From positions 186,001 to 250,000 of the forward strand of contig JAKSZP010014467.1 of the NCBI GenBank assembly GCA_022478985.1: a stretch of 64,000 nt of DNA, read 5' to 3'. This stretch comes from Massospora cicadina (lineage: Eukaryota; Entomophthoromycota; Entomophthoromycetes; Entomophthorales; Entomophthoraceae). The notes under the pieces are model-generated. The model did no database searches. It was not told the origin of the DNA and saw nothing but the letters and a program-made list of their open reading frames with translations. Of this stretch, positions 35,343 through 44,959 are shown one piece after another (the first letter of the stretch is position 1; each line of letters begins with the position of its first letter). Position numbers and translations under genes: made by a program.

Positions 35343-35749
35343 ATAATAAAGTGTTGGTCAACTAATGTCAAGAGAGTATCTGTAACTCTCTTGTTCCCAG
35401 CAAAGTGATGTGAAGCGCGAACCCACATTGCTAGGGAACTAGCCGTTAAGAGAATGGGGAATGAGGCACCTAGAATGGTGCTTGAGCAGGAGTTAACCCA
35501 GGCGAGGGTGTAAAGCACCACATATGAGAACAGATAAGTAAGAAACCTCCCATCTTGAGTAGACACCAACAGGGTGTCCATAGTCGATGGTAACTTGGAG
35601 TGAGTAGACTTGGGTGTCTTGGTCTGGAGGGGACCTAAACGGCCCAAGAAAGCACCTGGAATTCGTGTAAAAGGTGATAATAGGCAGTGGCCCACATAGT
35701 TGAAGACCATCCTGAAGAGGTCCACCACCATGTTCGCCCAAGGAACCAT
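35339..35749 (-). CDS. ORF1 of element C, encoded in R/U5 of the LTR
   Basis: 136 codons from an ATG in good context (ACAATGG) about 55 bases after the predicted transcript start, running out of the LTR through the primer region and stopping at ATGA on the start of ORF2. Hydrophobic stretches lie at about residues 6-25, 76-92 and 96-113. Residues about 20-40 (LSPFTRIPGAFLGRLGPL) resemble the proline-glycine hinge after the membrane anchor of fungal cytochromes P450, a weak but suggestive likeness. The left LTR has the same frame (29873-30277) until it leaves the LTR. Unknown function. Confidence 0.45.
   Translation of the reverse strand: MVPWANMVVDLFRMVFNYVGHCLLSPFTRIPGAFLGRLGPLQTKTPKSTHSKLPSTMDTLLVSTQDGRFLTYLFSYVVLYTLAWVNSCSSTILGASFPILLTASSLAMWVRASHHFAGNKRVTDTLLTLVDQHFII
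35350..35365 (-). promoter_or_regulatory. Self-priming site of element C
   Basis: The sense strand directly after the 5' LTR reads TTAGTTGACCAACAC. Its complement GTGTTGGTCAACT matches TGTTGGTCGACT in the LTR (about 35798-35811) over 12 bases with one G:U pair. That LTR sequence lies about 30 bases after a TTTAAATA box, where the mRNA should begin. Tf1 of fission yeast primes from its own mRNA 5' end in just this arrangement. No tRNA-complementary TGG is present. Confidence 0.6.
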
Positions 35750-36261
35750 TGTAAAAAAACGTAAAATAACGGTTAAATTTATTTAAAGAAAGTCGACCAA
35801 CAAGGAATGTTGGTCGCAAAAACATATTTAAAATGTGCCAGGGAAATTTGGGTTCTGCGGAAATGCGCCCAAGCCTTGACGCTCCAATAAACAGATGTTT
35901 CCATCCATTTTGGTAAAATACACTGAAAGTGCCTTCACTCGAGTAATCAATTGAAGCCTTATTTTACCTGAAGTCAAAATTTCATAGCTGGAGAGGGACT
36001 CAAACCCTTGCTCTCCAGCCAAGCGAATTGAACCATTTTCATTTAAAATGTAAATCATTTGTTTTAAATCCTAGGCCAAGCTAAGAGGCTGGGCGTTTTG
36101 CACCCCATTAGTATCAACCTGGGCATGCTTGGCTTGCACCCAGCATTGATCTAAGGTGTGCTTTAGGTCAGGGAGATCCTGAAGCTTCATCTTCTGGGCT
36201 TCCTGTCGCCCAGCATTATCCCTAGCATCAGTGCCTACTATTATGTCATCCAACCATGACA
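35366..36261 (-). repeat. Element C right (5') LTR
   Basis: 896 bp, TGTCAAGAG...CCATGACA. Sense-strand layout inferred: U3 from 36261 to about 35811 with TTTAAATA near 35830-35837, transcript start at about 35811 in an inverted repeat (CGACCAACA-N5-TGTTGGTCG), and R/U5 containing the start of ORF1. Confidence 0.93.
35820..35840 (-). promoter_or_regulatory. Putative TATA box of element C
   Basis: The sense strand has ATTTTAAATATG about 30 bases before the predicted transcript start TGTTGGTCGAC. The spacing suits RNA polymerase II; unproven. Confidence 0.5.
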
Positions 36262-36266
36262 ATTTT

Positions 36267-37345
36267 ATCATACATCACATCACTTAGATATATTGTGACA
36301 GCAATTATTAGTAATCTCAACAAGCAAATGGCATTCTGGTGTTTCCTCCATGTAGGTGAAGATCAAAAAGTCAAAAGCCTGCAGTTTGAAGCCCATTGGG
36401 ATAGACGCCCCTCAGGATCCTTGAGGTTCTGCAACCAGCGTAACAAAGCATGATTTGTTATGACTTTAAACTTAACTCCATGCAATTACACCCTAAATTA
36501 CTTATATGTGAAGAACTCCACTAAGCACTCTTGCTTGGTCACAGTGTAATTGCGTTCATGGCAGTTCAAACTACGTCTGCAGTAAGCCACTGGGTGCTTC
36601 TCCCCTTCATCATCTTTTTGATATAAAATGGCCCCAAAGGCGGAAAGGGACGCATCCATCTGGACAATAAATTCTTTATCAAAAATTGGGTAGTGCAGCA
36701 CTGGCGCACTGATTAACGCCATCTAAAGTGTATCAAAAAAAGCATTGGCGGCATTCCATTCATTCAAACGCGGCATCCTTCTTTAAAAACTCAATAAGCA
36801 GACCTCCAATACAACTGAAGTTGGGTATAGAGTGGCGGTAGTAGCTGATCATCCCTAAAAATATCTATATATCATGCATATTGTTTGGTGTAGTCTTCTT
36901 TTGGATAACCTCCACCTTAGCTAGTTGGAGCTTAATCCCCGTTGCATCAACTACAAACCCTAAGTACTCCTTCTGGTCTTTATAGAAGTGGCATTTACAG
37001 GGTTTGATCTTTATGTTGGCTGCGGCAAGCTGGCGGAATACCTCCTCCAAATGGGTAAGATGCTCATAAAACGTCAAGGAGAAGACATTGATATTGTCAC
37101 ATCGATGAATCCCCCCTTGGGTTGGGACCATCTAGTGCTAAAAAAAAATACATTGATATTGTCAAGGTATATGAGAATTCATGACTGCTTCAGGTTGCCA
37201 AGGATAGTGTCCATGGCCCATTGGAACGTAGCTGGGGCATTACACAGCCCTTGTGGCATACGGGTCAGTTGGAAAAGCCCTTTGGACGTGATAATGGCGC
37301 ATTTCTCATGTTCTTCTGTGGGCAACTCAATCTGCCAATAGCCTG
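36267..37345 (-). pseudogene. RT and RNase H of element B, downstream half
   Basis: From 37345 the minus strand reads GYWQIEL, then MPQGLCNAPATFQ, a stop, and YLDNINVFS (YxDD now YLDN), with a LINE tail lodged in these last codons. The frame 36865-37131 then has KCHFYKDQKEYLGFVV. RNase H at 36498-36722 shows FIVQMDASLSAFGAIL, HPVAYCRRSL and YTVTKQECL, with Asp and Glu retained. Several stops. C begins at 36266. Confidence 0.8.
37100..37149 (+). repeat. LINE-tail micro-insertion 3
   Basis: A 50-bp insert ending GGGACCATCTAGTGCT plus an A-run, between perfect 15-bp copies ACATTGATATTGTCA (37085-37099 and 37150-37164). It splits the YLDN block of element B's RT exactly as the duplication predicts. 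This is one of the two longest of the five inserts and so shows more of the parent sequence. Confidence 0.9.
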
Positions 37346-38384
37346 TGTTAGAATCTTGGGCTTAATTGCTCGCTCTTCAGCCCTGGATTTCAACTGCACA
37401 GATTCGTGGATCCTGGCGTTGATTATTTGATAGACTGGGGCAATAATAGTATGAAGACTATTATTAAGTTGATTGCCCAAAGCCACGCTGAGAGTAAAGT
37501 CCAACGCTAAACTGGTGCTTCTTCTTCTTGAAGATCTTCTGGTAGGGAACACTTTCCCTATTCCCTTCTCACAGAGCCAAGTGAAGATTCTGATATTGCC
37601 AACCTATGGATATCTGATCCTTGCACTCTTCTCTTAAAAGTAATGTTAAAACAACCAATGCTTAAACAACTAAAGCTAATATCAGTTTGAATCTACTTTT
37701 ATTAGGTAATTATTTGGGGGTTTTATAGTTAGAATCAGCACACAACTTTTCAGCTGTCCAATGAGAATATTTGTGCTCCTATACTGGTTTTGACCCTAAG
37801 TGTTAGGTTCCAAATCTCATAAGGTACTGTTGCCTTGGGCTTTCTAGGCCACGTAATCCTTGGGCATTCGGTGGTCCAAACAACTGGTATTAAACACAAA
37901 ACCAATTGTTTTGACTGATGATAATTCCATGTTTCCTCCAGCATTTATACATTTTGGTATATTCATATGACTCTAATCCATTCCGTTCTGAACGATTCCA
38001 TATAATTTGGCTATTGAGGATTATCCCAATATTTAATTATTGCTTAATTTCATTGGGGATGACGCCCAACGAAATTATCACCTATTGGCAGCCTCAAAAT
38101 GTCATTGGGGATGATTCCTGACAAAAATTTCATCTATCAGCAGCCTCAATTAGCATTGGGGATGATTCCCAATGAATTTAGTATCTGTCAGCAGCCTTAT
38201 TTATCATTGGGGATGATTCCTGACAATAATTCATAGTTGGTGACCTCAAATATCATTAGGGATACTGCCCAACAATATTCTCATTAGTCAGCCCTTATTG
38301 CTGACCCTCTACAATTATAACATAATCATTGAATCTCATATTTGGTCAAAGAGTTGGACTGTGTGGTCATCTGCAATTCTAACA
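37346..38384 (-). repeat. Solo LTR E in the RT of element B
   Basis: TGTTAGAATC...AATTCTAACA with an exact duplication GCCTG at 37341-37345 and 38385-38389. The RT protein of B continues across it (YFLKMVLISG on one side, YWQIEL on the other). The ends are inverted (TGTTAGAAT/ATTCTAACA). Distant block similarity to the minus-oriented solo A LTR (AATAGTnTGAAGACTATTAT) suggests minus orientation and a related family. Confidence 0.88.
38051..38304. repeat. Five tandem 51-bp repeats inside LTR E
   Basis: Units start at 38051, 38103, 38154, 38205 and 38254 (spacing 52, 51, 51, 49), each opening CATTGGGGATGATTCC or a close variant and ending near CAGCCTCA. The third unit contains the near-perfect palindrome CATTGGGGATGATTCCCAATG in two halves (CATTGGG and CCCAATG). 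Such arrays in U3 often act as enhancers, an inference here. Confidence 0.85.
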
Positions 38385-38389
38385 GCCTG

Positions 38390-40542
38390 ATATTAAAACC
38401 ATTTTTAAGAAGTAAAGAGATCCTCCCAACCAATCTAAGGCATCGTCAATTTGTGGCAAGGGGTATGAGTTCTTCTTGGTAATGCTGTTGAGCTTCCAGT
38501 AGTCTATTACTACCCAGTTGGTACCATCATTTTTGACAATTAAGATGGGTGAAGCCCATGGACTCTTCAATGGTTCTAGCATTCCTTGCTCCAGAAGCTT
38601 ATCAACCTCCTCATTGATGACTTCTTCCACTGCATTAAATTGGAGAACTGGACAGGACCTGATGGGGGAATGATCACCCATGTCCAATCAATATACAATT
38701 CCCCGGCGCACCCTAAATCATGGTCATCAATGTCAAAGATCTCCTAATATTTTTGGAATAAATTGATCACCTGATCTTTCTGGTTTTCCAATAACACCAT
38801 TAAGTTTTTGCGCAATACCACGTCATTACACTGAGCTGCGGTTTGATGGGCAGACCAAATTTATCCAGCAACCCAACCTTGTGAGCCCAAAGGAACTCCT
38901 CAACAGGTGTCATATGTAAATACGCCACTATTTGATGATGGCGGATTTGCAATAGTTTGTTCTGTAGTATTGCTAGCAAAACTTTGATCTCCCCATGACC
39001 TGGAAGTATAATTCTGGAGCCACATGGGGCTTAAGCCATGATTGCTGATAAGTAGCCTTAACTTCCCCATAGTGTATTTCTGGCACTTCTATCACCAATT
39101 TGGTGTTCACAATTACTTGTTGACCAGAGGGGATGGACATCGGCCCAGCAGCTCTGAGTGGCAGCCCTTGAAATTTGTATATCTGCTGGGGATGGCTCAT
39201 TACTTGCTCTTTATTTAATGGTAGAAAACTGGAATCACCCCATCACTGTATGCCAGATTAATATGACCCATGTGCACCAGATCCTTCCGACACTCCACTA
39301 GAGGTAAAATAAATTGGGATCCACTGCCCCAAATTTCAAAGGTCTCTTCTGTCATATCAACAACAGCCCCAAAGTGTCGCATAAAAGAAGTTCCAATTAG
39401 CAGGTCATAATTATTGTTTGGTAGCACTATTGCTAGGCTACAATGACAATCGATCCAAACTGCAAAGGTAGCACGTTATACGCTCCCTCAGAGACTTTGC
39501 TTTCCGCTACAGCAGTCCCATACACCATTTGATGTTCTACATCAGGTTTTAGTGTCAATTTTGTCACCAACTTGGTAGAAACTATGTTAACTGAGGCGCC
39601 CTTATCTATTATAGCGCAAACTCGATATTTGCTAAAAAAATGTCACATTAGGTATACTCAAAATAAGAGGAATATTGACTGTTTAATATGTGGACATTTG
39701 CGGGATTTCTTTTCCCAAGGAAACTCACAATCCCTTCACCAGCTTTGGGTTATTCTTTAGCAATAGCATCTACAGGAAAGGCGACGCTTACACCTTGCAA
39801 GGAAGGTACATCTGTGGCTGGATCCAGCTTGTCAGAAGAAGCTTGGTCAAACATTTGAAAGGTGTATGACTTCAGTTGGTCCTGAGGTCCTTCAACCTCT
39901 GTGGCCTTAACTTGCACCCATGTCAGTGCGTTCACTCTTCCAACCGGTTGCTGATACAAAAACGTCATTTTATTGGGAGACTTCCACTGGATCTACTATA
40001 AAAGATGCAGGTGGGACGTCCAGGGTTGTGGTAGCGGAGGTAGAGATTCCCATCTCTAATCTGCTCCATCTTTTCCCTGGTAGTAATGATCCAATTGCAT
40101 GTAGTGAACTTGATGTTTAGGGCAACTTCATGAAGGTTGGCCAGGTTGACACATTCAAAACAATTACCCCGTAGGGTCTGTGTTCCTGGTTCTCATAAGA
40201 AGGGCCAGGCTGATAGTTTTATTATTTATGACCAGCGTAACCAGGGCAGGTCAGTATGGTGATTGCAGATGATTGGCATAATTAGGTCCAGGTCAGTAGT
40301 TGGGATGCTGACAATTTTCATAAGCAGGACCATAGCAGAAACCAAACTGCTGGGGGTAAGTTAACTGAGGGCGAGGCGTGTGATTATAGTAAGGCCAGGG
40401 GTTACTAGGTAGAGCTGACCAGGACAGTTGAATTCCCCAAATAAGAAGATCTGGTAATGGCGGTGGTATGTCCCTGCTCAGTATTGGGTGGAAGAAAGGT
40501 AGAGGATAGTAGGCTCAAAAACTGAACAATCTTGAGCAGGGG
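38390..40542 (-). pseudogene. Gag end, protease and RT start of element B
   Basis: Minus strand, from right to left: a decayed zinc knuckle near 40160 (CFEC retained, third ligand lost), protease near 39600-39435 reading IIDKGASVNIVS (canonical DTG altered to DKG) with NNNYDLLIGTSFMRHFGAVV at 39350-39420, cited as NYDLLIGTSFMRHF, then RT fingers at 38379-38687: EVDKLLEQGMLEPLKSPWAS and WVVIDYWKLN. Many stops. Both edges are insertion points (A at 40543, E at 38384). Confidence 0.75.
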
Positions 40543-41709
40543 TGTTAAAGTTTTTGCCCATATTCCCAGCCGACTAGATTACTAGGGATTTCTAAGGGAT
40601 AATTCCCTAATACAAAGTGAATTAGATATTGGTTGACCCTAATTTCACGGTAACAATGTTTGGGTGAATTTAGTTTATTCTCCTGGATTAGATCCATTGA
40701 GGATCTATCTGGACAAATGCTTAAACCTTGTTGGGCAGAGTTGCTGATGAAATAGGGCCATCTGATAGTTGATTAACTATCAGGTATACCAATTGGGATC
40801 AGTCGGGTTTCATCACTAACCAAATTAGGAATTTAAGAATTTAGTTGTGAGGCAAGTGATGCCACCTGCAACTAGCAAATTTATCAGTTGGTTCACGACC
40901 TGCCTTAATTAGTAAAAATTCTTATTACCTCAGCAGATTGCTTGCCAAATATGGTTAGTTTTCTTAGATCAAGAGGAAAACTTTAGGGACACGTTTTCTT
41001 ATTCTTTCTGTTTTAAGTCTTGAGGATGTCCAATGACAGTATCCTAGCCAGGATGGGGAAGACCATTGCTGCTGAGACGAGGATGGGTAATTCAATGGCA
41101 ATGACTGCCGTTTCATTGAGGAGGTGCCAACTAAGGGTTGGGCACCAAATTCCCCACTATAAAATCCCTAAAGAACCCACTAATAAAAAACATTGAGTAA
41201 TTAATCAATTGCCAGATCAATTACTAGACCACTTTTACCAGAGTATTATCTTATTATACTTTTATTAGAATCCATTTCGTGTTCTATTATTTCTCAAGGA
41301 AAGTATTGCTGTGTGCTCTAATTGGGAGACTCTTTAGGATAAAGAGTAAGGATCTGAGCGGGGATCCAGAGAAGAGAAGCTGAATCAAATCAGGGATTGC
41401 TGCAAACAGTGTGTCAACAAGGAGAAACTGTAAACAGGGATCTGTGCATAGATTGAGTTAGATGGTACCAGGGAACGAATTCCTATTCAGGACTCATAAG
41501 TAATTCGATAGTAAATACTTGCTGAGCTTTGGACCAAATTCTAGTACTTCAATTCAACTATGGATAGTACTCTCCATAATATTATCAAATGGTGATATCA
41601 ACTACTATCATACAACGCAGAGAATTGCACAACAACTGAGCCTGTGCAGCTAATTTTATTTACAGGGGTTATTAACTGAGAATAATCATAAAACCTATAA
41701 ATTTTAACA
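40543..41709 (+). repeat. Element A left (5') LTR
   Basis: 1167 bp, collinear with the right LTR and with the solo LTR at 15084-16237. Confidence 0.92.
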
Positions 41710-41711
41710 AT

Positions 41712-41727
41712 TGGTGCTCACTACAGG
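41712..41727 (+). promoter_or_regulatory. Primer-binding site of element A
   Basis: TGGTGCTCACTACAGG lies two bases past the LTR, identical over 16 bases to the sites of D, B and G. Confidence 0.82.
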
Positions 41728-41989
41728 TATGTAGTTGAGTAAAAGCTATTGTAATGTGATGTCATATAAAGACAAAATAAGAAAACTATGGATGGAGTTG
41801 GCAACCACTATCCAGAACGCTTTGAACTCGTTGGATTATCAATAATTCACTGCCTTGGAGGAGATAGTTGCCAAGATTGAGAAAGAGGCTGATAATGTCA
41901 TAAAGTTTTGGAAATGAGTTACTTGGAAAGGTAACATCATTGAAGAAAATAGAAGGGTACTTAATTCAAGAAATATTATTTCTAAAAAA

Positions 41990-42640
41990 ATGGAGTGTGA
42001 AGCAGATCACTTTTGTTTAAGAGCATTCAGTGTAGATATTGAGTGGCTGATAAAACAGGTTGAGGAGTTGAAGACTCACAAATGCAAATTTGAGCCATAT
42101 GCAGCAACCATCACCCAAGAAAGAACTCCCCAGATTCTAATTGGAAAGATGACTAAACCAAGAAACATGCCACCTGCTTTTAATGCTATTTTGGAGATGA
42201 CGCCCAAAATTACTCCCCAAGTGAGCCAAGTAGATAAACCAAGAGAGGTGGCTAGAGAAACATCAGAGGAATCAAAAGCGATACTGAAATTGCTGGCTAT
42301 CCAACAGGATAACGCCCCTGCATTTTTCCAATTGTTCAATATGACATTGTATGGATATGGCAATCATCAAAAGGCATTGACGGTGATGGATTGCCTATAT
42401 ACTAATTGTCAAAACCTAGTGTTGCCCCATATAGAGGGGGACAGCTGGTCGTATGTAGAGGCCAAAGTGGCCACTATGAAATAATTTGGAAGACCAACGC
42501 ACATGTTGAAGCGCAAACAAGAGTTTATGGACATTCAATTCCATAAAGGTGAATCATTATCAATCTTCGCCAATTTGTTTCTACCAGAAATTGCAAATCT
42601 TAGTTGTAGGGAAGTGCTGGATGATTTCAATGCCTGAATT
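41990..42640 (+). pseudogene. gag: Gag of element A
   Basis: 164 codons open from 41990, with a charged helical N-terminus (EWLIKQVEELKTHKC), a Pro/Gln-rich middle, and a capsid-like end (YGNHQKALTVMDCL...WSYVEAKVATM). After a stop at 42482 the same frame goes on with KQEFMDIQFHKGESLSIFA, the GES-x3-F capsid motif, to another stop near 42638. Two premature stops in an otherwise collinear Gag. Confidence 0.75.
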
Positions 42641-42894
42641 GCACTACAAGCGGCCCTTTGGTCCTACTGCAATCTGCATTAAATGATGTCTTCCATGTTT
42701 GCGATGGAATTCTCTCAGATGGTAGACAATTTAAAAATCCAGGGAGCTACCTTTGATGCCCCAAATAGAAGTGCCAAATCAAATCCAGTACAAAATTTGA
42801 ATCCCATGAAGGGGAACAAGGGCGCTAAGGAGATGAATAACTGAACTGTGTTGGGGAATAAGCCCAAAGACTTTAATCAGATCAATAAGGAGAA

Positions 42895-42945
42895 AGTCTG
42901 CTACCAGTGCAGAGGAAAAGGCCATTTCTTTGTGCACTGCAAGAA
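42895..42945 (+). pseudogene. CCHC zinc knuckle of element A Gag
   Basis: Reads VCYQCRGKGHFFVHCKKP: C-x2-C-x4-H-x4-C, all four ligands intact, the nucleocapsid RNA-binding motif. The only perfect knuckle seen in the window. Confidence 0.85.
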
Positions 42946-43439
42946 ACCCAAAGATCAAATTAATGTGGTCCAAGTGAAAGAGTTTGCACCCACAAAGGAG
43001 TTGAAAAAAGGGGCTGTGGCCTAGATGGGGAACAGTCTAGAGCTGTGGAGAAACATGTTCCTCCTGATATTATGCATGAGAAAATGACATTAGTGATATG
43101 TCTTTGATGACGTGAAGGATCAGCTAAATCAAATGGCTAATTTAGATGTGAACGTGGTAACAAGATATGGGGTGAAGAAATTGACCCTGATATAATTAAA
43201 AAAGTTACTTGTCTGTATGCCTGACAACTTATGGACAGGATTCAAGCTGCAGATAAACCCAAAGAATTGACTGAAATTTATTTAGATGAGACAAACCTGT
43301 CTTTTCCTCTCAGCACAATAAAGGAATTATCCCTGATTTATTGGCACAAATTTCTCACACCCTCAATTCAGCTAATAATGCCGCCATACACTCAGTAAAG
43401 TATAATACTATATCCAAGTGTACATATATAGATATACTA

Positions 43440-43560
43440 GTGAATTGAGTATGGTGAGGGCCATTGTTGACAGTGAAGTGCCCATTAATGTTGTCTTGAC
43501 CAAGTTGGTGAGGAGGATGAAGATCTTGCCTGATTTTTGAACACAAGAAAGAGTACAGGA
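43440..43560 (+). pseudogene. Protease remnant of element A
   Basis: Reads RAIVDSEVPINVVLTKLV; the active-site D-S/T-G is now D-S-E. Expected position after Gag. Decayed on both sides. Confidence 0.55.
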
Positions 43561-44235
43561 CTGCTGGTCTGAACACAACCATCTCATGTGGAGCATATAG
43601 TGCTCTATCACTTCAATTTGAATCCTTGGTGGTATCTGCTCCAGCAACAGTTTGGCCAACCAAAACTACTTAATTTGATCAGAACAGAATTTGTGCAAAA
43701 GTATGGAGTTAAATGTAACTTTGAGGATAATATGTTGCCCATATTTGGTCAGACATTACCATTGGCCTATCAAAAGGATGGTGAAGCTCCACTGAGTAGG
43801 AGAAATAACTTCCTAACTTGATATACAATGATGGCATTGTCCTGATTTGATACCAACTAGTTAGTTGGAAGCAATGAGAGATACCAACGGAAAATTTAGA
43901 AAGCTGGGGAATTCTGCTGAGGATAATGCGATAACCATACCACCCAGGATCACAAATAATAGTCAACACGGTGTTAACATTAGAGATACCGGATCTGCTG
44001 TATATGGAGGTTGGAAGCCCCTGGAAGATGTCCATAGTGGAGCCTTTGGTGGCTCCTGGAATAATAATGCCAGGACATGGAGAAATTTAAATTTTCCTAG
44101 TGAATTTAAGTGAAAAACTGATGAAGATTGAGAAGAATCAGATCGTTGCATTTGTTCACTTAATCCTGACAGCCAAACCAAGGAAATTCCAAAATTTTTG
44201 GCCTACAATGAGACGAGATTTCCGGCATGAGTTGC
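43561..44235 (+). other. Protease-RT linker of element A; RT palm absent
   Basis: Open frames at 43588-43821 and 43865-44113 show no RT motif (no VDYR, no QGL, no YxDD). The sequence passes from linker straight to the RT thumb at 44240, so roughly 500-600 bp of RT fingers and palm seem deleted. A breakpoint near 44215-44235 is inferred. Confidence 0.55.
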
Positions 44236-44239
44236 CAAG

Positions 44240-44800
44240 AGTATCAATCTATTAGAAGATTCATTCAGGATTTTGCAAGAATCGCCAAGTCCCTATTCCA
44301 TCTGTTGAAGGATCCAAAGAAAGGATTCATATGGAATGAATAAGCAAAAAAAATCCTTTGATGAGTTATGCCAGTACTTGATAGATTCTCCAAATTTGGA
44401 AATATCCAAATTTTAATTGAGAATTTATTAAAAAAACTGATTCTTCATTGATGGCGATTAGCACCATACTTAGCCAAGTAGATGAGCTTGAGGACAAACA
44501 TCTGGTGGCATATGTGAGCTGGACACTCTCAGCTGCTGAGACAAATTACACCATAACTGAGCGTAAATGCCTTGCAGTCATTTTTTCTGTAAACAGTTTT
44601 GGGTGTACATTCATGGAACGCACTTCATAGTGTTTATGGACCACTCTTTGTTGCATTAACTTCACAATTTATGAGAACCAGAAGGACAACTGTCCCAATG
44701 GGCACTGAAGTTACAGGTTTGCAATTATGAGATAGTCCACCGAGAAGGGGCTTCTCATCAGAATGTGGATGGCTTATCACGGTTACCAATGGTCCAAAGG
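44240..44800 (+). pseudogene. RT thumb and RNase H of element A
   Basis: Starts RRFIQDFARIAKSLFHLL and KDPKKGFIWNE, the connection region after YxDD in gypsy RTs. RNase H (44448-44630) keeps VAYVSWTLSAAETNYTITE and KCLAVIFSVN, then MDHS and NVDGLSRL near 44635-44785. The first catalytic Asp (TDAS) is lost to a frameshift. Confidence 0.75.
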
Positions 44801-44959
44801 ATACCTGCAGGCAGATGAGCTATTTCAGAGAGCGGTTGACAAAGAAATTAGGAACAAGATCAAGAAATCCAAGGTGCACTATGAAAATCAATGGAAAACA
44901 CTGAGACCATGTATGGACAAGTTTAAAGACGATTAATGGGAAGCAATTACTATTCCCAA

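Larger units (their letters stand above)
29894..36261 (-). mobile_element. Element C: chromovirus with reading frames in its LTRs
   Basis: Two 896-bp LTRs (29894-30789 and 35366-36261) differ at about 20 positions by eye, the youngest pair in the window. Target duplication ATTTT is exact (29889-29893, 36262-36266). On the minus strand: LTR-borne ORF1, ORF2, protease, RT, RNase H, integrase with chromodomain, then a frame running into the 3' LTR. There is no tRNA-type primer site; the sequence beside the 5' LTR pairs instead with the element's own putative mRNA start (see 35350-35365). Pol has several single-base frameshifts, so this copy is not autonomous. It is inserted in the RNase H-integrase interval of B. 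Confidence 0.9.

Noticed and set aside
35985..36030. tRNA-like T-arm (GGTTTGAGTCC) on the minus strand in U3 of element C
   Set aside because: No matching box A or cloverleaf around it; probably chance.
38051..38304. CRISPR-like regular repeats
   Set aside because: Units are continuous 51-bp tandem repeats with no distinct spacers, inside a solo LTR of a eukaryotic element.
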